A DNA stretch of 64,000 nucleotides from assembly GCA_017354895.1 (NCBI GenBank), contig CP071497.1, forward strand, positions 1,550,001-1,614,000, given 5' to 3'. This stretch comes from Podospora comata (lineage: Eukaryota; Ascomycota; Sordariomycetes; Sordariales; Podosporaceae). The translations under genes were made by a program, and so were the position numbers. The notes below the pieces were generated by a model. The model worked only from the letters and a program-made list of their open reading frames with translations, did no database searches and was not told the origin of the DNA. Each line of letters opens with the position of its first letter. Within the stretch, counting starts at the first letter, position 1. Below are positions 43,476-53,769 of this stretch, in pieces.

Positions 43476-44012
43476 GTATATATTCCACCACTAAAGGGAC
43501 GGCAAAATGAAAACTCGGGCAACGGACCGGTAGTCTGCTACATATATTCTCGCTGTCTTTACGTGATTTTTAAATTATAGTAATCAAAGCTATTTAATTA
43601 GATGTTTATGAATGTGGCAATTTATAAGTGTCTTCTTGTGTTAGAAAAATAAATAAGTTCGTCTATATCTAAAGTTGCAATTTTAATATAAATGGTGGTT
43701 CTAGTGGGTTTGATAACGGGCTACTGGCACGCATAAGGAGAAAACGGAAATCATAATTAGTTTTGGTTACGGCAAGTATAGCCGAACGGTCCTTGGATCC
43801 ACTTTAGCTCAGGGTGATGCTCATTGCGCTCACCTTTTGCTCACCTTCTGAGACTAATACGGACTGAGCCAAAAATATTGTCGGGTGTGACTATATAGGT
43901 AGGCACAACTCCAGAGCCATCTTATCTTTTCTCCCTTTTCATATCTCTTCTTCAACGGCATCCCTTCCTTCATCACAGACAACAAAAAGAAATCACGGTC
44001 AACAACCAAACG
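43476..44012. other. AT-rich right border of the island
   Basis: No gene seen. The stretch 43550-43760 is strongly AT-rich, as expected for old RIP-affected DNA. GCTCACC-like phrases at 43805-43850 resemble those near 29110-29190. Confidence 0.4.
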
Positions 44013-45718
44013 TCATACCACGTCTTTCCAGCGCCACGCACAGCCCTGGATTGTGAACCTCGCCAACGAAAACGCTGCCAACGCCGAAATTAACACTGCA
44101 CCAAAAACAAGGACAAAACCCTCTGTGCCTAGGTTCTCGAGGATCGAGGCACTCAGAGGAATGCAAAGCAACGACCTTTTGCCCCAGTCAGTACAGGTGT
44201 TCTCATTTGGATCCTGAGATCAGGCTTCTAGACTTACGAAAAGCTGACCACGCTGTAACTTGTACCGTAATACTGCCCAAACTTGTTGGGAACCGTGAGT
44301 CTAGGATGTCGGTCAGCAAAGCTGTTGCCCGTGCTCTTCAAGTTGAGGGAGCACGTACTGCCCAACACAGATCGGCCCGATGCTGATGACACAACCGGTG
44401 CCGAAGCCGAAGAGGGCTGCGAACAGGTAGAGTAGCCACATCCTGTCCGTTTCCACCAACATCCAGACGGCAAATGTTGTGATAATGGAGAAGATGGTGG
44501 TCAAGATCATGGTGTTGAACCGGCCAATCTTGTCCGAGATGGCACCCGCCACCAGCCGCCCAACTCCTGAGCCTCTGTCGTCGCGTTAGCTGATATTTCT
44601 GGGGGGTGGTGTTCAACATGCCAGGCCACACTCACCCACTCATCACGGCGACTATCACAAAAGTCGATTGCTCTTCGAATCCTTTTGCGAGAGCCCATGT
44701 CGGGACCATACCCAATCCCGCTATCAGGATGAACTGGTTCACTGTTGGCCACATTTCAGCAAGTAAACCACAATCCAAAGTCGAGAAGGCACATACTGAA
44801 GCAACCAACAGTCGTCCACAGAAAGCTAGCGTCTCGAAAACATCCAAAGTTAATCGCCCCCGACCCCCGTCGACCCTTGATGCGACCCTTGATCAGGATG
44901 TTCCCCATACCCAACAGCGATGTCACAATGAGAGCCAGGATCCTCATGCTCCATGCCCATCCCAACTTGGGCAGCGTGGTCCTCAACACCAACGGAAAAG
45001 CAGCACCCCCCACGCTGCTACCAACAAAGACAATCCCTGCCGCCAACCCCCTCTTCTTTTCGAACCAGTGCGCGAGAACAGAGAGAGCAACAGTGCAGCA
45101 TAAAGCCGCCCCCGAACCCATGACGATACCCCAAAGAAGCATCAAAAGACCATACATGACACCCGGAGCTCGCACGCCCTGTCTGACATGGACACCGATC
45201 TCTTCTGGCAGGAAGCCTAGCCCGACAAGTCCAGCTAGGTACACCAGACTACCCGCCATCAGCAGCCATCTCGGACCGAACCGGTCAAACCATGGGCCGA
45301 CCTGGACGCCCAGGAACAAACACAGGAAGATGTTGGCGCCTGAGATCCAGGCGATGTCTTGGATCGCAAAGGAGGACAGATGGTGCTGGGCCCAGTAGGG
45401 TTGGATGACACCGACAGAGTTGCTCAATCCGTACACGGCTGTGGTGATGCAGAAGGATCCAGCAACTGTCAACCACGCTTGCAGGCCACCTTCTGGTGGC
45501 GAATCTACTATCATCTCCTTTGTTGACACGCCGTTTTCTGGGTCCACAGGAGGCGCAGGGGTGGTGCTGAGGGTTAGGCAGGGGTTGATCGTTGGGGGAG
45601 TAATGGGGGTAAGGACATCGACATGGGTGGAGGCCGACGAGAAGGTCGACAACGGTCGTGGCCGCGTCATGTTGCCCTTTGTCGTCGGTGGTAGCTGCTT
45701 TGAGGCCGTGCTTTCCAT
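44013..45718 (-). CDS. MFS transporter, monocarboxylate (MCT) type (five exons, 489 aa)
   Basis: Exons on the minus strand: 45718-44797, 44741-44636, 44574-44359, 44300-44238 and 44175-44013. A hydrophilic N-terminus of about 85 residues precedes twelve predicted membrane segments. Typical MCT-type phrases are DSPPEGGLQAWLTVAGSF leading into segment 1, SNSVGVIQPYW, WISGANIFLCLFLGVQVGP, a loop with DRFGPR, HWFEKKRGLAAGIVFVGSS, GVGRLVAGAISDKIGRFNT and FGQYYGTSYSVVSF before the last segments. The first intron (GTATGT to AACAG) removes a stop-containing stretch and gives CFMNQF. Fungal members of this family move monocarboxylates, riboflavin or secondary metabolites across the plasma membrane; the substrate cannot be inferred. 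It lies just outside the repeat island and is intact. Confidence 0.88.
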
Positions 45719-47185
45719 AGCGATGACACAAAGAATATGGTGACTGTCAAAGTGAGTTTTAACTGAACAACAGAAAGAGCAGGCTGTAAAGTGTCCTTCG
45801 TTGTTGCCGGCGGAAGTATATATCCCATACGGCAAGTCCTCCATGGGGTTTTTTTTCTTTCCTTTCTGACAGCCTTGGTCTGGCTAGTCTCCTGACACTA
45901 GTTGTGTCCGGTCGTTCTTCCATGAGTCTATCTCTCGATCGTGGCTTGGTGCTGAACAACACGCCCCCCCCCCTGTCTTTTACTCTAGCCCCGAAACCGG
46001 TACTTTGGTATCCCAGGAACAAATCCACCGCCCCAACCACAGCTAGCCCCGGGAAGAGCCGCCATATCCGCAGCGCTGGGTACCAGGGTGTCATTAATGG
46101 GCCACATGCTTCCTGAATCAGGACTTCAAGGGGGGGGAAAGTCACCATCGTCAGCAAAAAACCCTTGTGAGAGCCACAATTCTAGCCAACCGGCACAGTG
46201 GCGGCTGACGTGCAAGTCGACCAAATTGGAGGTTCCCCCTTGACACCAGCCCATGCGGATGTACCCGACTTGAACCCGACCATGAACAGAAGCTCCAATG
46301 ACAGGCTTGAAGAAACCAAGGAATTGGACCACGATTGACGAGCCCCATCATGGATCTGGAAACCACCAGTGGCTGGATGACAAATCCTCGGCAGGGGCAT
46401 CAGGTGAAGGTGCAAAATTTTCACACTTGGAGCTCTTTGTAAGGGCTATGACGAGGTCATCAGGACATTGTCAGCTTAGGAGTCCCTCCCTTGCTGCTGT
46501 GCAAGTTGAACAGTGCGCCAAATCTTAGCCTGGGTAACCCCCAGAGAAGTTGTGAGGCGGCATCTGCTTGCAAGGGAGTTGGAGAGGAAAACACCAGGTT
46601 TTGTGCCCTCGTGATGTGGTGGAATTTTTGCTGCTGAAGTGATCCCAAACCGCGGAGCGGTGAAAGCCCTGATCATCGGTTTGTTGGACAAGGGCCCCTG
46701 TTTGGCTCCCTCCCAACCACCTCAACCGTTGATGTCTTTGGCTACTTGGAGAAAGGTCTTGTTCGATCGAGTTCTCTAGTGCGAAGGTGATTGTGTAGTG
46801 TGAGATGTCACAAATCGGGGTATTGCTTGGCATCGAATGTCTGGAACACAACCAACCCCCTGTCAAGAGTTGTTTGCTGCTTCAGCCCTAACCCTTGTTT
46901 AGATGCCTAACCTCCAAGATATCAACTTCAATAGATCGTTACCATTGTTTCGCAGTTTCAGACGCGATGATTCCCACGCGTCGAGGTAGCATCGCTTCAA
47001 ACGAGCCAATGACCACCCCTCATCTCAGAATCCCGTCGCTTGGCATGCCATCTTTTCAAATCTCCGTCGGTGTTCTCTAAGCACGGTATTAGGGGGGGCA
47101 GGGCGAGGCAAATACCAATGGCAAGCTCAATCTGTTTTCTCCCGATATTCAGTGATTTCGTGCATATATCTGCCTGTTCCAAAAG
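45719..47185. other. Gene-free interval
   Basis: The upstream region of the MFS gene lies at the left. No gene is supported over 1.4 kb. A short reading frame at 47118-47189 (MASSICFLPIFSDF...) overlaps the start of the next gene through an ATGA and may be an upstream ORF (see findings). Confidence 0.45.
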
Positions 47186-48220
47186 ATGACGCCCGCCGAC
47201 CTCGGAACCGCCACCACGACAGGCGCTACGACTACTGCTCCTTTCCCGTTCGCCGAAACAACTTCCCAGAGGATCGCCTGTAGCGCGCTGGTAACGGGGT
47301 ATTACCAGTGTGGGAGCAACGAAAGTGAAGGATGCTGTCCCACGGGGTATGCCTGTGCCGAAGAGATGAATCGGTGCATCATCCCCAGCACTCCGTCGAC
47401 CAACGTGGATTTTACTGGGAGATGCTTCGGGCTGTTGGGATATGGGCAATGTGATGAGGAGGCGGGAGGTAAGCTTGACGCTGATGATTACCTACCTAGG
47501 TGGACTTGCTTACAGTTTCCGTCCGCAGGAGGCTGTTGCCCTTCCTCCTACGCCTGCCTGGACGGCAGCTGCATGCTCACGCAAAAGGTTCAGAAAACAC
47601 CCACCAGCTGGGTGTCATACGGGAGTGTCAAGGCTGGGACAACACCCTCGATTATTGTGATGGACTACTCTTATCCGCCGGATATACAGGTGTCTCTCAC
47701 CCGTCTTTTCAATGCGGCTCCTATGATGACTACCGATCCTTTCTTCGAAGGGACCACTACCAGCCCTCTTCTCGAGGGGACATCCACGACTTCCGGGCTT
47801 CCAACAGGTATCAATACGGAACCGAAAGGAGGCTTAGGGACGGGGATTATTGCGGGAATTGTTGTTTCTTGCGTTGCGGTTGGCCTGATGATCATTGCGG
47901 GGCTGTTCTTCTTTGTTCGACGACAGCGACGAAACAGAAAGGAGGACGGCGACAGCAAAGATAGCCCTGCAGCGGAACTGGCTGAGAAGTCCATTGTTGA
48001 GCTGGCGGAAAAGTCTGATGTGTACGAAGCAGACACACGGAGGGTGTTTGAGGCGGACACGGAGCGACACACGCACGAGATGGCTTGCAACGACATCAAA
48101 ACAGAAGCGTGGGAGTTGGAGGATACGTCATGTAGGTCCCAGGAACTGCCTCCATCTTACGGGGTAGTATCTGAGAAGGAGAAAGATGCGGATATCCCTC
48201 CAAAGACAGTACAGACCTAG
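47186..48220 (+). CDS. Cysteine-rich single-pass membrane protein (two exons, 324 aa)
   Basis: Exons 47186-47468 and 47529-48220. The 60-base intron (GTAAGC to CCGCAG) is in frame. Two cysteine-rich modules (YYQCGSNESEGCCPTGYAC, and GYGQCDEEAGG-GCCPSSYAC-LDGSCM across the junction) are followed by a Ser/Thr-rich stalk. One membrane segment lies at about 200-224 (GIIAGIVVSCVAVGLMIIAG) with a basic stop RRQRRNR, then a charged cytosolic tail (ELEDTSCRSQELPPSYG). The topology is that of a cell-surface sensor or wall-linked protein. No N-terminal signal peptide is visible from this ATG, so the true start may lie in an upstream exon, or translation may be controlled by the overlapping upstream ORF. 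The CCP-type module is common in fungi; its ligand is unknown. A decayed tandem copy follows. Confidence 0.75.
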   Translation: MTPADLGTATTTGATTTAPFPFAETTSQRIACSALVTGYYQCGSNESEGCCPTGYACAEEMNRCIIPSTPSTNVDFTGRCFGLLGYGQCDEEAGGKLDADDYLPRWTCLQFPSAGGCCPSSYACLDGSCMLTQKVQKTPTSWVSYGSVKAGTTPSIIVMDYSYPPDIQVSLTRLFNAAPMMTTDPFFEGTTTSPLLEGTSTTSGLPTGINTEPKGGLGTGIIAGIVVSCVAVGLMIIAGLFFFVRRQRRNRKEDGDSKDSPAAELAEKSIVELAEKSDVYEADTRRVFEADTERHTHEMACNDIKTEAWELEDTSCRSQELPPSYGVVSEKEKDADIPPKTVQT

Positions 48221-48459
48221 TGTTCAACGGAGCAGTTGAAAAGTCTTTTCAAACACTAATAGAGCCGCACTATCAGCACAGCCCCCAGCAATTTACCTGG
48301 TTACGCAGCACCAACACTCCCTCGAAATACCTTGCATCAACACCCTCAAGGGAACCAATCACTTGGACAAAGGTTGTACTCTTTGATATAGGAAGTAATC
48401 AATATTCAGTCACACAAGCCTCGAGTACAGAACCAACAAGACTTGGCACACAACCCTCT

Positions 48460-49396
48460 CTCGCGCTGTTCTGCCTGCCTGGTCTGAGGGAACAGGATGA
48501 TACAAAGGGCAGTTTGAGCCATTTTGACTGCGGGGGAGATTGCCCTGGGTGTTGTCCCGTCGGATTGATCTTTGGAGGACCTGGGGGGAGGGATGACCGT
48601 TGCTTTTTCGACAGATCTGCCTCGATCGTACCGTGGGGGGATATACGTCAATCATGTCCGGGTAAAGGCGGGTATGGAGCTTGCCCTGAGACGGTGGGAG
48701 GTAAGAGCTGCCGTGTTTCTTGGTAGTTCATAGCCAATATGGTGTGGTAGGAGGCTGCTGTCCGGTATTGTACGCCTGCGCCAGCGGTGGGTGTATGCTT
48801 TACAAAAAAGATCCAGGTGACTGCTCTGAGCACAATGGTGTGGTGGGATGATATAGGTCGGGAGAGGGCCGACCGGATTACCACTATCAATGGCACGAGG
48901 ATGGCGACGGCGCCAAAGGAAACAAAAACAGAATGATGTAGACGTCGATGGCCCGTACAGTACCCTCGAGGTTGACAAAAAGGCCGGTTTGCATGAAGGA
49001 AATGCGGAGAGACATACGTCTGAGCTGCCTTGTAACCAGAATGAAGCTTGGGAGATGAAGGACACGTCATACAGACCAGAGTTGTGGTCATCTCATGGAC
49101 TGGCAGAGCTGGAGATGGAGCCGGATGTGCCCATCATTAACATAGACGACGCTGAGGTTGTAGCGGTGACTCCCGCTTCACCATCAGAGACTCTGGAGAT
49201 GGGTCAGAAGCCACCACCACCGACACCGAGCCCAGTTTCTCCGCTTGATACCCCAGAAACGACGAAGAACTCACTTGATACGACCACTGTCATCTCCCCA
49301 GTTGATACACCAGGAACAAAACACACCGGGAAAGCCACCACCACCACCACCACCACCACCGCACACCATCAAATAGAGTTAAGATGTAAAGACTAA
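48460..49396 (+). pseudogene. Decayed tandem copy of the cysteine-rich membrane protein gene
   Basis: The region repeats the layout of the preceding gene: CGGDCPGCCPVGL, KGGYGACPETVGG with a GTAAGA donor at the same place, then GGCCPVLYACASGGCML after a GTGGTAG acceptor, and a tail frame at 48890-49396 (RRRQRKQKQ, AERHTSELPCNQ, EAWEMKDTSYRPE) that parallels the RRQRRNRK and ERHTHEMACND tail of the intact gene. The Ser/Thr stalk and the membrane segment are missing between 48820 and 48895 and the frames no longer join well, so it is probably non-functional. The tail was extended by a repeat-rich Pro/Thr stretch with an ACC run. Confidence 0.65.
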
Positions 49397-49536
49397 AAGT
49401 TACCATTACTGCTCTTCAAAGCCATGATTCGATACTATTACCCCTTGCCCTTCCCCAAGAAACAAACCAGTAAACCAACATAACAAATACACATGAACGC
49501 TATTACAATATATAACCCCCCTTCCCACCCCCCTCC

Positions 49537-51792
49537 TCAAATCCCCGAATCATCCTTCTCCATCATCTCTTCCAAGTCGCCCCTCCCCAAATCCTCCTCC
49601 CACTCCTCACACCCCCCAACAAGCCTATCCACCGCCCTCCTCCCCAAAACCCCATAAATCCCCCCCTCCACCCCCTCCTCCCCCTGAATCACCATCTGCA
49701 ACGCCAACCCACTACTAGCATGCCAGCTGATATGGCAATGAACAAGCCAAACCCCCGGATTGTCCGGCCGAAAAGCAACAGCTACATACCCCCCACCCCC
49801 CGGAACAACCACCGTATCCCTCCTAGGCGGGTTCTCATAATTCCACGTCCCCGGGCTCGTCACAGGATCGAACCGTTCGTTTGACTGCCCCAAGATGACA
49901 ACATCTGTCCCGTGCCAGTGCATCGGGTGCGCACCCCTATTGGGGACGATCTGTGACCCTAGTTGGGAGGGGTGAGTCCCTGGGAGGAGGGAGGAGTCAA
50001 TGATCATGTAGATGAACCCTTCGCGACGGTAGGGGTAGTAGACGATGTTGTAGCTTGGGGTTGCGGCCGCGCCGGTGAGGTTGAGGAGGGTTGGGTTGGA
50101 GAAGTCGAGCCAGAAGGGGGAGTGCATCGACTTGCCGGTTTGGTGTTCTATGTTGGGGTCTAAGCGTAAGAGCCAGTGGGAGTAGTTGCCTGACTGGCCT
50201 AGGGTTTGGTCGGGGACGGTCTGGCGCGCGTTGTAGAAGGTGGAGAGATACAAAGGGTTGAGGGGCTCGCGGGCGATGGCCCAGGGGACTACGGGGACCA
50301 TGGAAGATTGGGCGTCTAGGCAGGAGAAGTCGGTGGTGGTTGAGAGGCTGGCGGGGAGGGCGAGGGAGCGGAGGGACGGGTAGCTAATGATGCCTACGCG
50401 GGTGTCCAGGGGGTAGGTCATGTTGGCGCCGGCGGTCGAGTTGAACACTCCCTTTTTGAAGGCGTTGCAGCCGTCGGCGGGTTGGGCGCGGAGCCAGTAG
50501 TTGCCTGTGCGGTCTCTTTGGCCGTCGACGATGACGTCGAAGCGTTGGCCTACGGCAATGACCAAGCGGTCGGTGGTGTAGGGCCGGATAGGAACAAGAT
50601 CGTTGGCGATGACGGTGAACTGGTGGTCGTCGATGGAGACGACAAAGGTGGCGCCGGATCCGCTGTTGATGAGACGGAGACGGTGTTTCTTGCCAGGGGT
50701 GAACCGTGTCACGCTGTAGGCTTCAACGTCTCTTGGTGAGTTTCCCGGTCCACCAACTGCATTCATGCCTGCCTTTCCGTTCAGGAGGAACGTGTCCATC
50801 TTGACGTTTGCCTTTGCAATTTCGTTGGTCTTTTCTTGATGGAACTCGCTGAAGGCACTGTCACGCACCCAGTCAGACACCATCAACGTCTGCTCAGCCT
50901 CGACATCATAGTTGGCACTGACCGGGCCATGGATGACAAGAGGACCGCAGAGACCGTCGCTGTATTGAAGTGAATAATGACTGTGGTACCACGTCGACCC
51001 GTATTGGAGCACCCTGAACTTGTATTGGAAGGTGTGGCCTCGGGCAATGGGACACTGAGTCACGGCAACCCCGTCCATGTCGTTGGTGAACAGTTGTCGG
51101 ATTCCGTGCCAGTGGATCTGGGTGCCCATGTTGGGAAGGGAATTCTTGACAGTGATGACGAGTTCATCACCCCAGCATGCCTCGAGACGAGGTCCTGGGT
51201 AGGTGCCGTTGAACAACAATGCTTGTTTCGGGAAGCCATCTGGGTAGATCACTCCAGTTGCAACATCAATAGTGTACTATTCAAGTTAGTAAGATTCATG
51301 TCAACGATCAGGGGTGACCGTACGTATCGCGAGACGCCAGTGGGCGCAGCAACCTCATCTGCGTGTACTCATGTCAGCGTCTGTTTTCGTCTCACAGAAT
51401 CACACCCGGGCATAATACACACAGTTGGTGTGAATATCATAACCGTAAATTCTCCCCTCACTGTCCGGCCTCTTCATCCTCAACCAACACGTCCGAGAGT
51501 TTGCCCTGTTGCATGACTCCCAAATGTCAGGGTCAAGCTGCGGATAGTGACATCGAAAGTTGCCCGGTGCGCCCTCAGGATGGAACGTCAATCCACGGTG
51601 TGACGCCTCATCACGACTGTGAAGCTTGTGATGCCAGCTGCTGGTATATCCCCCATGGTCAACAGGGTCAGCCTCGGCAGGATCCCAATCGAACCCCCCA
51701 GCAGGCGTCTCGAGTTTGGCTTCGGAGAGGGGGTCCTGATTTCCGTACACTCGCGCTATGACGGCGGCGAGCAGCACATCTTGAAGTCTCAT
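49537..51792 (-). CDS. Secreted ascomycete laccase (multicopper oxidase, AA1; three exons, 714 aa)
   Basis: Exons on the minus strand: 51792-51423, 51358-51324 and 51276-49537. The splices give [14 protein letters not shown] and [12 protein letters not shown], matching the start of ascomycete laccases. The signal peptide is [17 protein letters not shown]. All four copper motifs are present: QIHWHGI, WYHSHYS, HPMHWHG and HCHISWH. The polypeptide ends exactly in DSGI, the C-terminal plug found in the asco-laccase group (DSGL/I/V). The linker of about 90 residues before the first cupredoxin domain is longer than usual and His/Asp-rich ([16 protein letters not shown]). It should oxidise phenolics with oxygen outside the cell, for lignin, melanin or detoxification. 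An in-frame upstream extension to 51885 lacks a signal peptide and is not used. Confidence 0.92.
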
Positions 51793-53769
51793 GTTGGGGT
51801 CAAAGTCGACAATAATCACTCCGTGGTGAAAGGAGGGGAGGGGGCTCTTGGAGGTGGGCTGCCTGCTGGAGTTGGTCCTTATCAACCACGGCAGTGGTCA
51901 GTGGGATATCAGAGAGGTCATTCACGCCCGGCATCTCCAATCCGGCTCACGGGGCCTGAAAGTTCGGAGGAGTTGTCGTCCGGGCCGATAGTAACTGACG
52001 CATGCGGCATTGGCCAGGGTTCTCGTATTGGGTCAAATGTGGGATCCAGCAGAGCGGGCGGGATGTTGTAATGCTGCAGTAAACAAAACGACTAGTCGAC
52101 GGTCTAAAGCCACCGGAACACGATGTTGCACGACATGGAGTAGCATGTTTGACGTGTAGGTAGATGGACTGATATTGACATTCTGGCACAGTGGTGATGA
52201 CATTTGGCCATCTCTCTCTGCTGTCAATGGCCCCCCCCCCCCCTGTGGTCGAGGTCTGGTTGATGTAGTGGAATGGCCTTTTCCGGCTGTGGCAACTCCA
52301 TGCAGTAGCAGCTGCAAACGTGGGCTTTTTTTCTCGCACCGTGCGCACAAATGTCTCAGAGGGGATGTTGACAGTCGTGCTGATGTCCTTGCACTGTCGG
52401 CTGCCCACGGCTCTCGTTGTGTCGCGACTGGCATTTGATCTTCCTATTCCTGTCAAAAATTCGGCAACGGCACGACCCATTCGGGATCAAAAGCTCAGGG
52501 GTGTGTATTTGAGGACAAAGAATCGCCATTCTAGAATTCAACAGCTTTCTTTGTTTCCTATCTGTTTCAATTTCTGGTTTCGCAACATTTTGCTGGGTAT
52601 CAGCACATATCGGGAGCTCATCGCTGCGGACAGCGCTGGGTAGACCATCATCCGACGGCACCCTCCGCATCCTTAATACAGGGGTCTCCGAATCATTGAC
52701 GGTTCCCTTTGGGTCTTGGTAGTGAGTAGCCACCTCGGCTGAACGGCACATCACCCCCACAATGTTTACTTGGGCAAGTAAACAACGAAGCCCCTTTTCC
52801 CATCAAGGGGCAACCATCAACACTAGACCTGCCCGCACCTGGTGGCTCACCACATAATCAGCTTACCTGAGTGCACCTCGATCCATGACGATCGTGGCGC
52901 CATTTACATCCCCGGTGGCTTTCCTCCTCACCTCAACATTTCGTCCGAATATGTCCGCCTGCAAGAGCAACCCAATTCTACACAAATCAGCCGCGAGATA
53001 CACTCCCGAGTTCTGGAACCACATCTGCAGCACGCTTACACTAACAAATCACATATACCCTATGCAAGGGTCCCTTTTCCCCTCGGGTAATAACCCCGTG
53101 ATTACCACTCTACAATATCTCCCCCCATCAAAAGCCCTTGCTGCCCCAACATCCCGGGAACTGTCCCCCTCCCCCTCGCCAAGAGCAATAACCGCCGCCT
53201 AATCTATTTGCCCTCCCAGGTACCTACTACGACTCCAACTTTTGAACAAACAAAAATGAAACCACAGTCGGTGGAAACATAACAGGCAGGTAACTCCGCT
53301 GCCGCCTTGTGAGGGGAATAATAAACGAACCTGCACTTTACCCAAAGGCCAAATAATGCACCCGGGTTACTTTCCAACAGATGTAAGGTTGCACAAGTTG
53401 GGGCAACTGACGATCTCGGCCCCTCAATATCCGGAATTATGTCTTTTGAATAGCCAACCAGACATGCATCCATGGTCCATACATACAGCGATATCACTTC
53501 GCCCGCGCATAGGTATTGCCGGTTGGTGCAAGCTGCGGTTGGTGACATACTACCGGCACCAAAAACACGTGTGAAGAAGAAAAAGAACCCGAGCCGAAGG
53601 GACGGCTTCGCTTGGAGAGTCCGAGGTGGTGTGCAGCAGCTCGATCGATCCAACGGCACGCAGGCCATGAGATAACGGGACACGAGCTCAAAAAGGTCGA
53701 GTGGCCCGGCCTGGTAGTTCACGATCCTCGCTGTCCAAGTGTCTCGAGACAAGTCCATCATCACTCACA
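51793..53769. other. Gene-free interval between divergent laccase and GMC genes
   Basis: About 2 kb without a supported gene, shared by two divergent secreted oxidase genes, so both promoters lie here. A C-run occurs at about 52230-52241. An open frame on the minus strand at 53204-53764 has no domain and overlaps the GMC promoter. Confidence 0.5.

Noticed and set aside
53204-53764. Minus-strand open frame upstream of the GMC gene
   Set aside because: No domain or signal peptide, and it overlaps the start of the GMC gene; probably chance.
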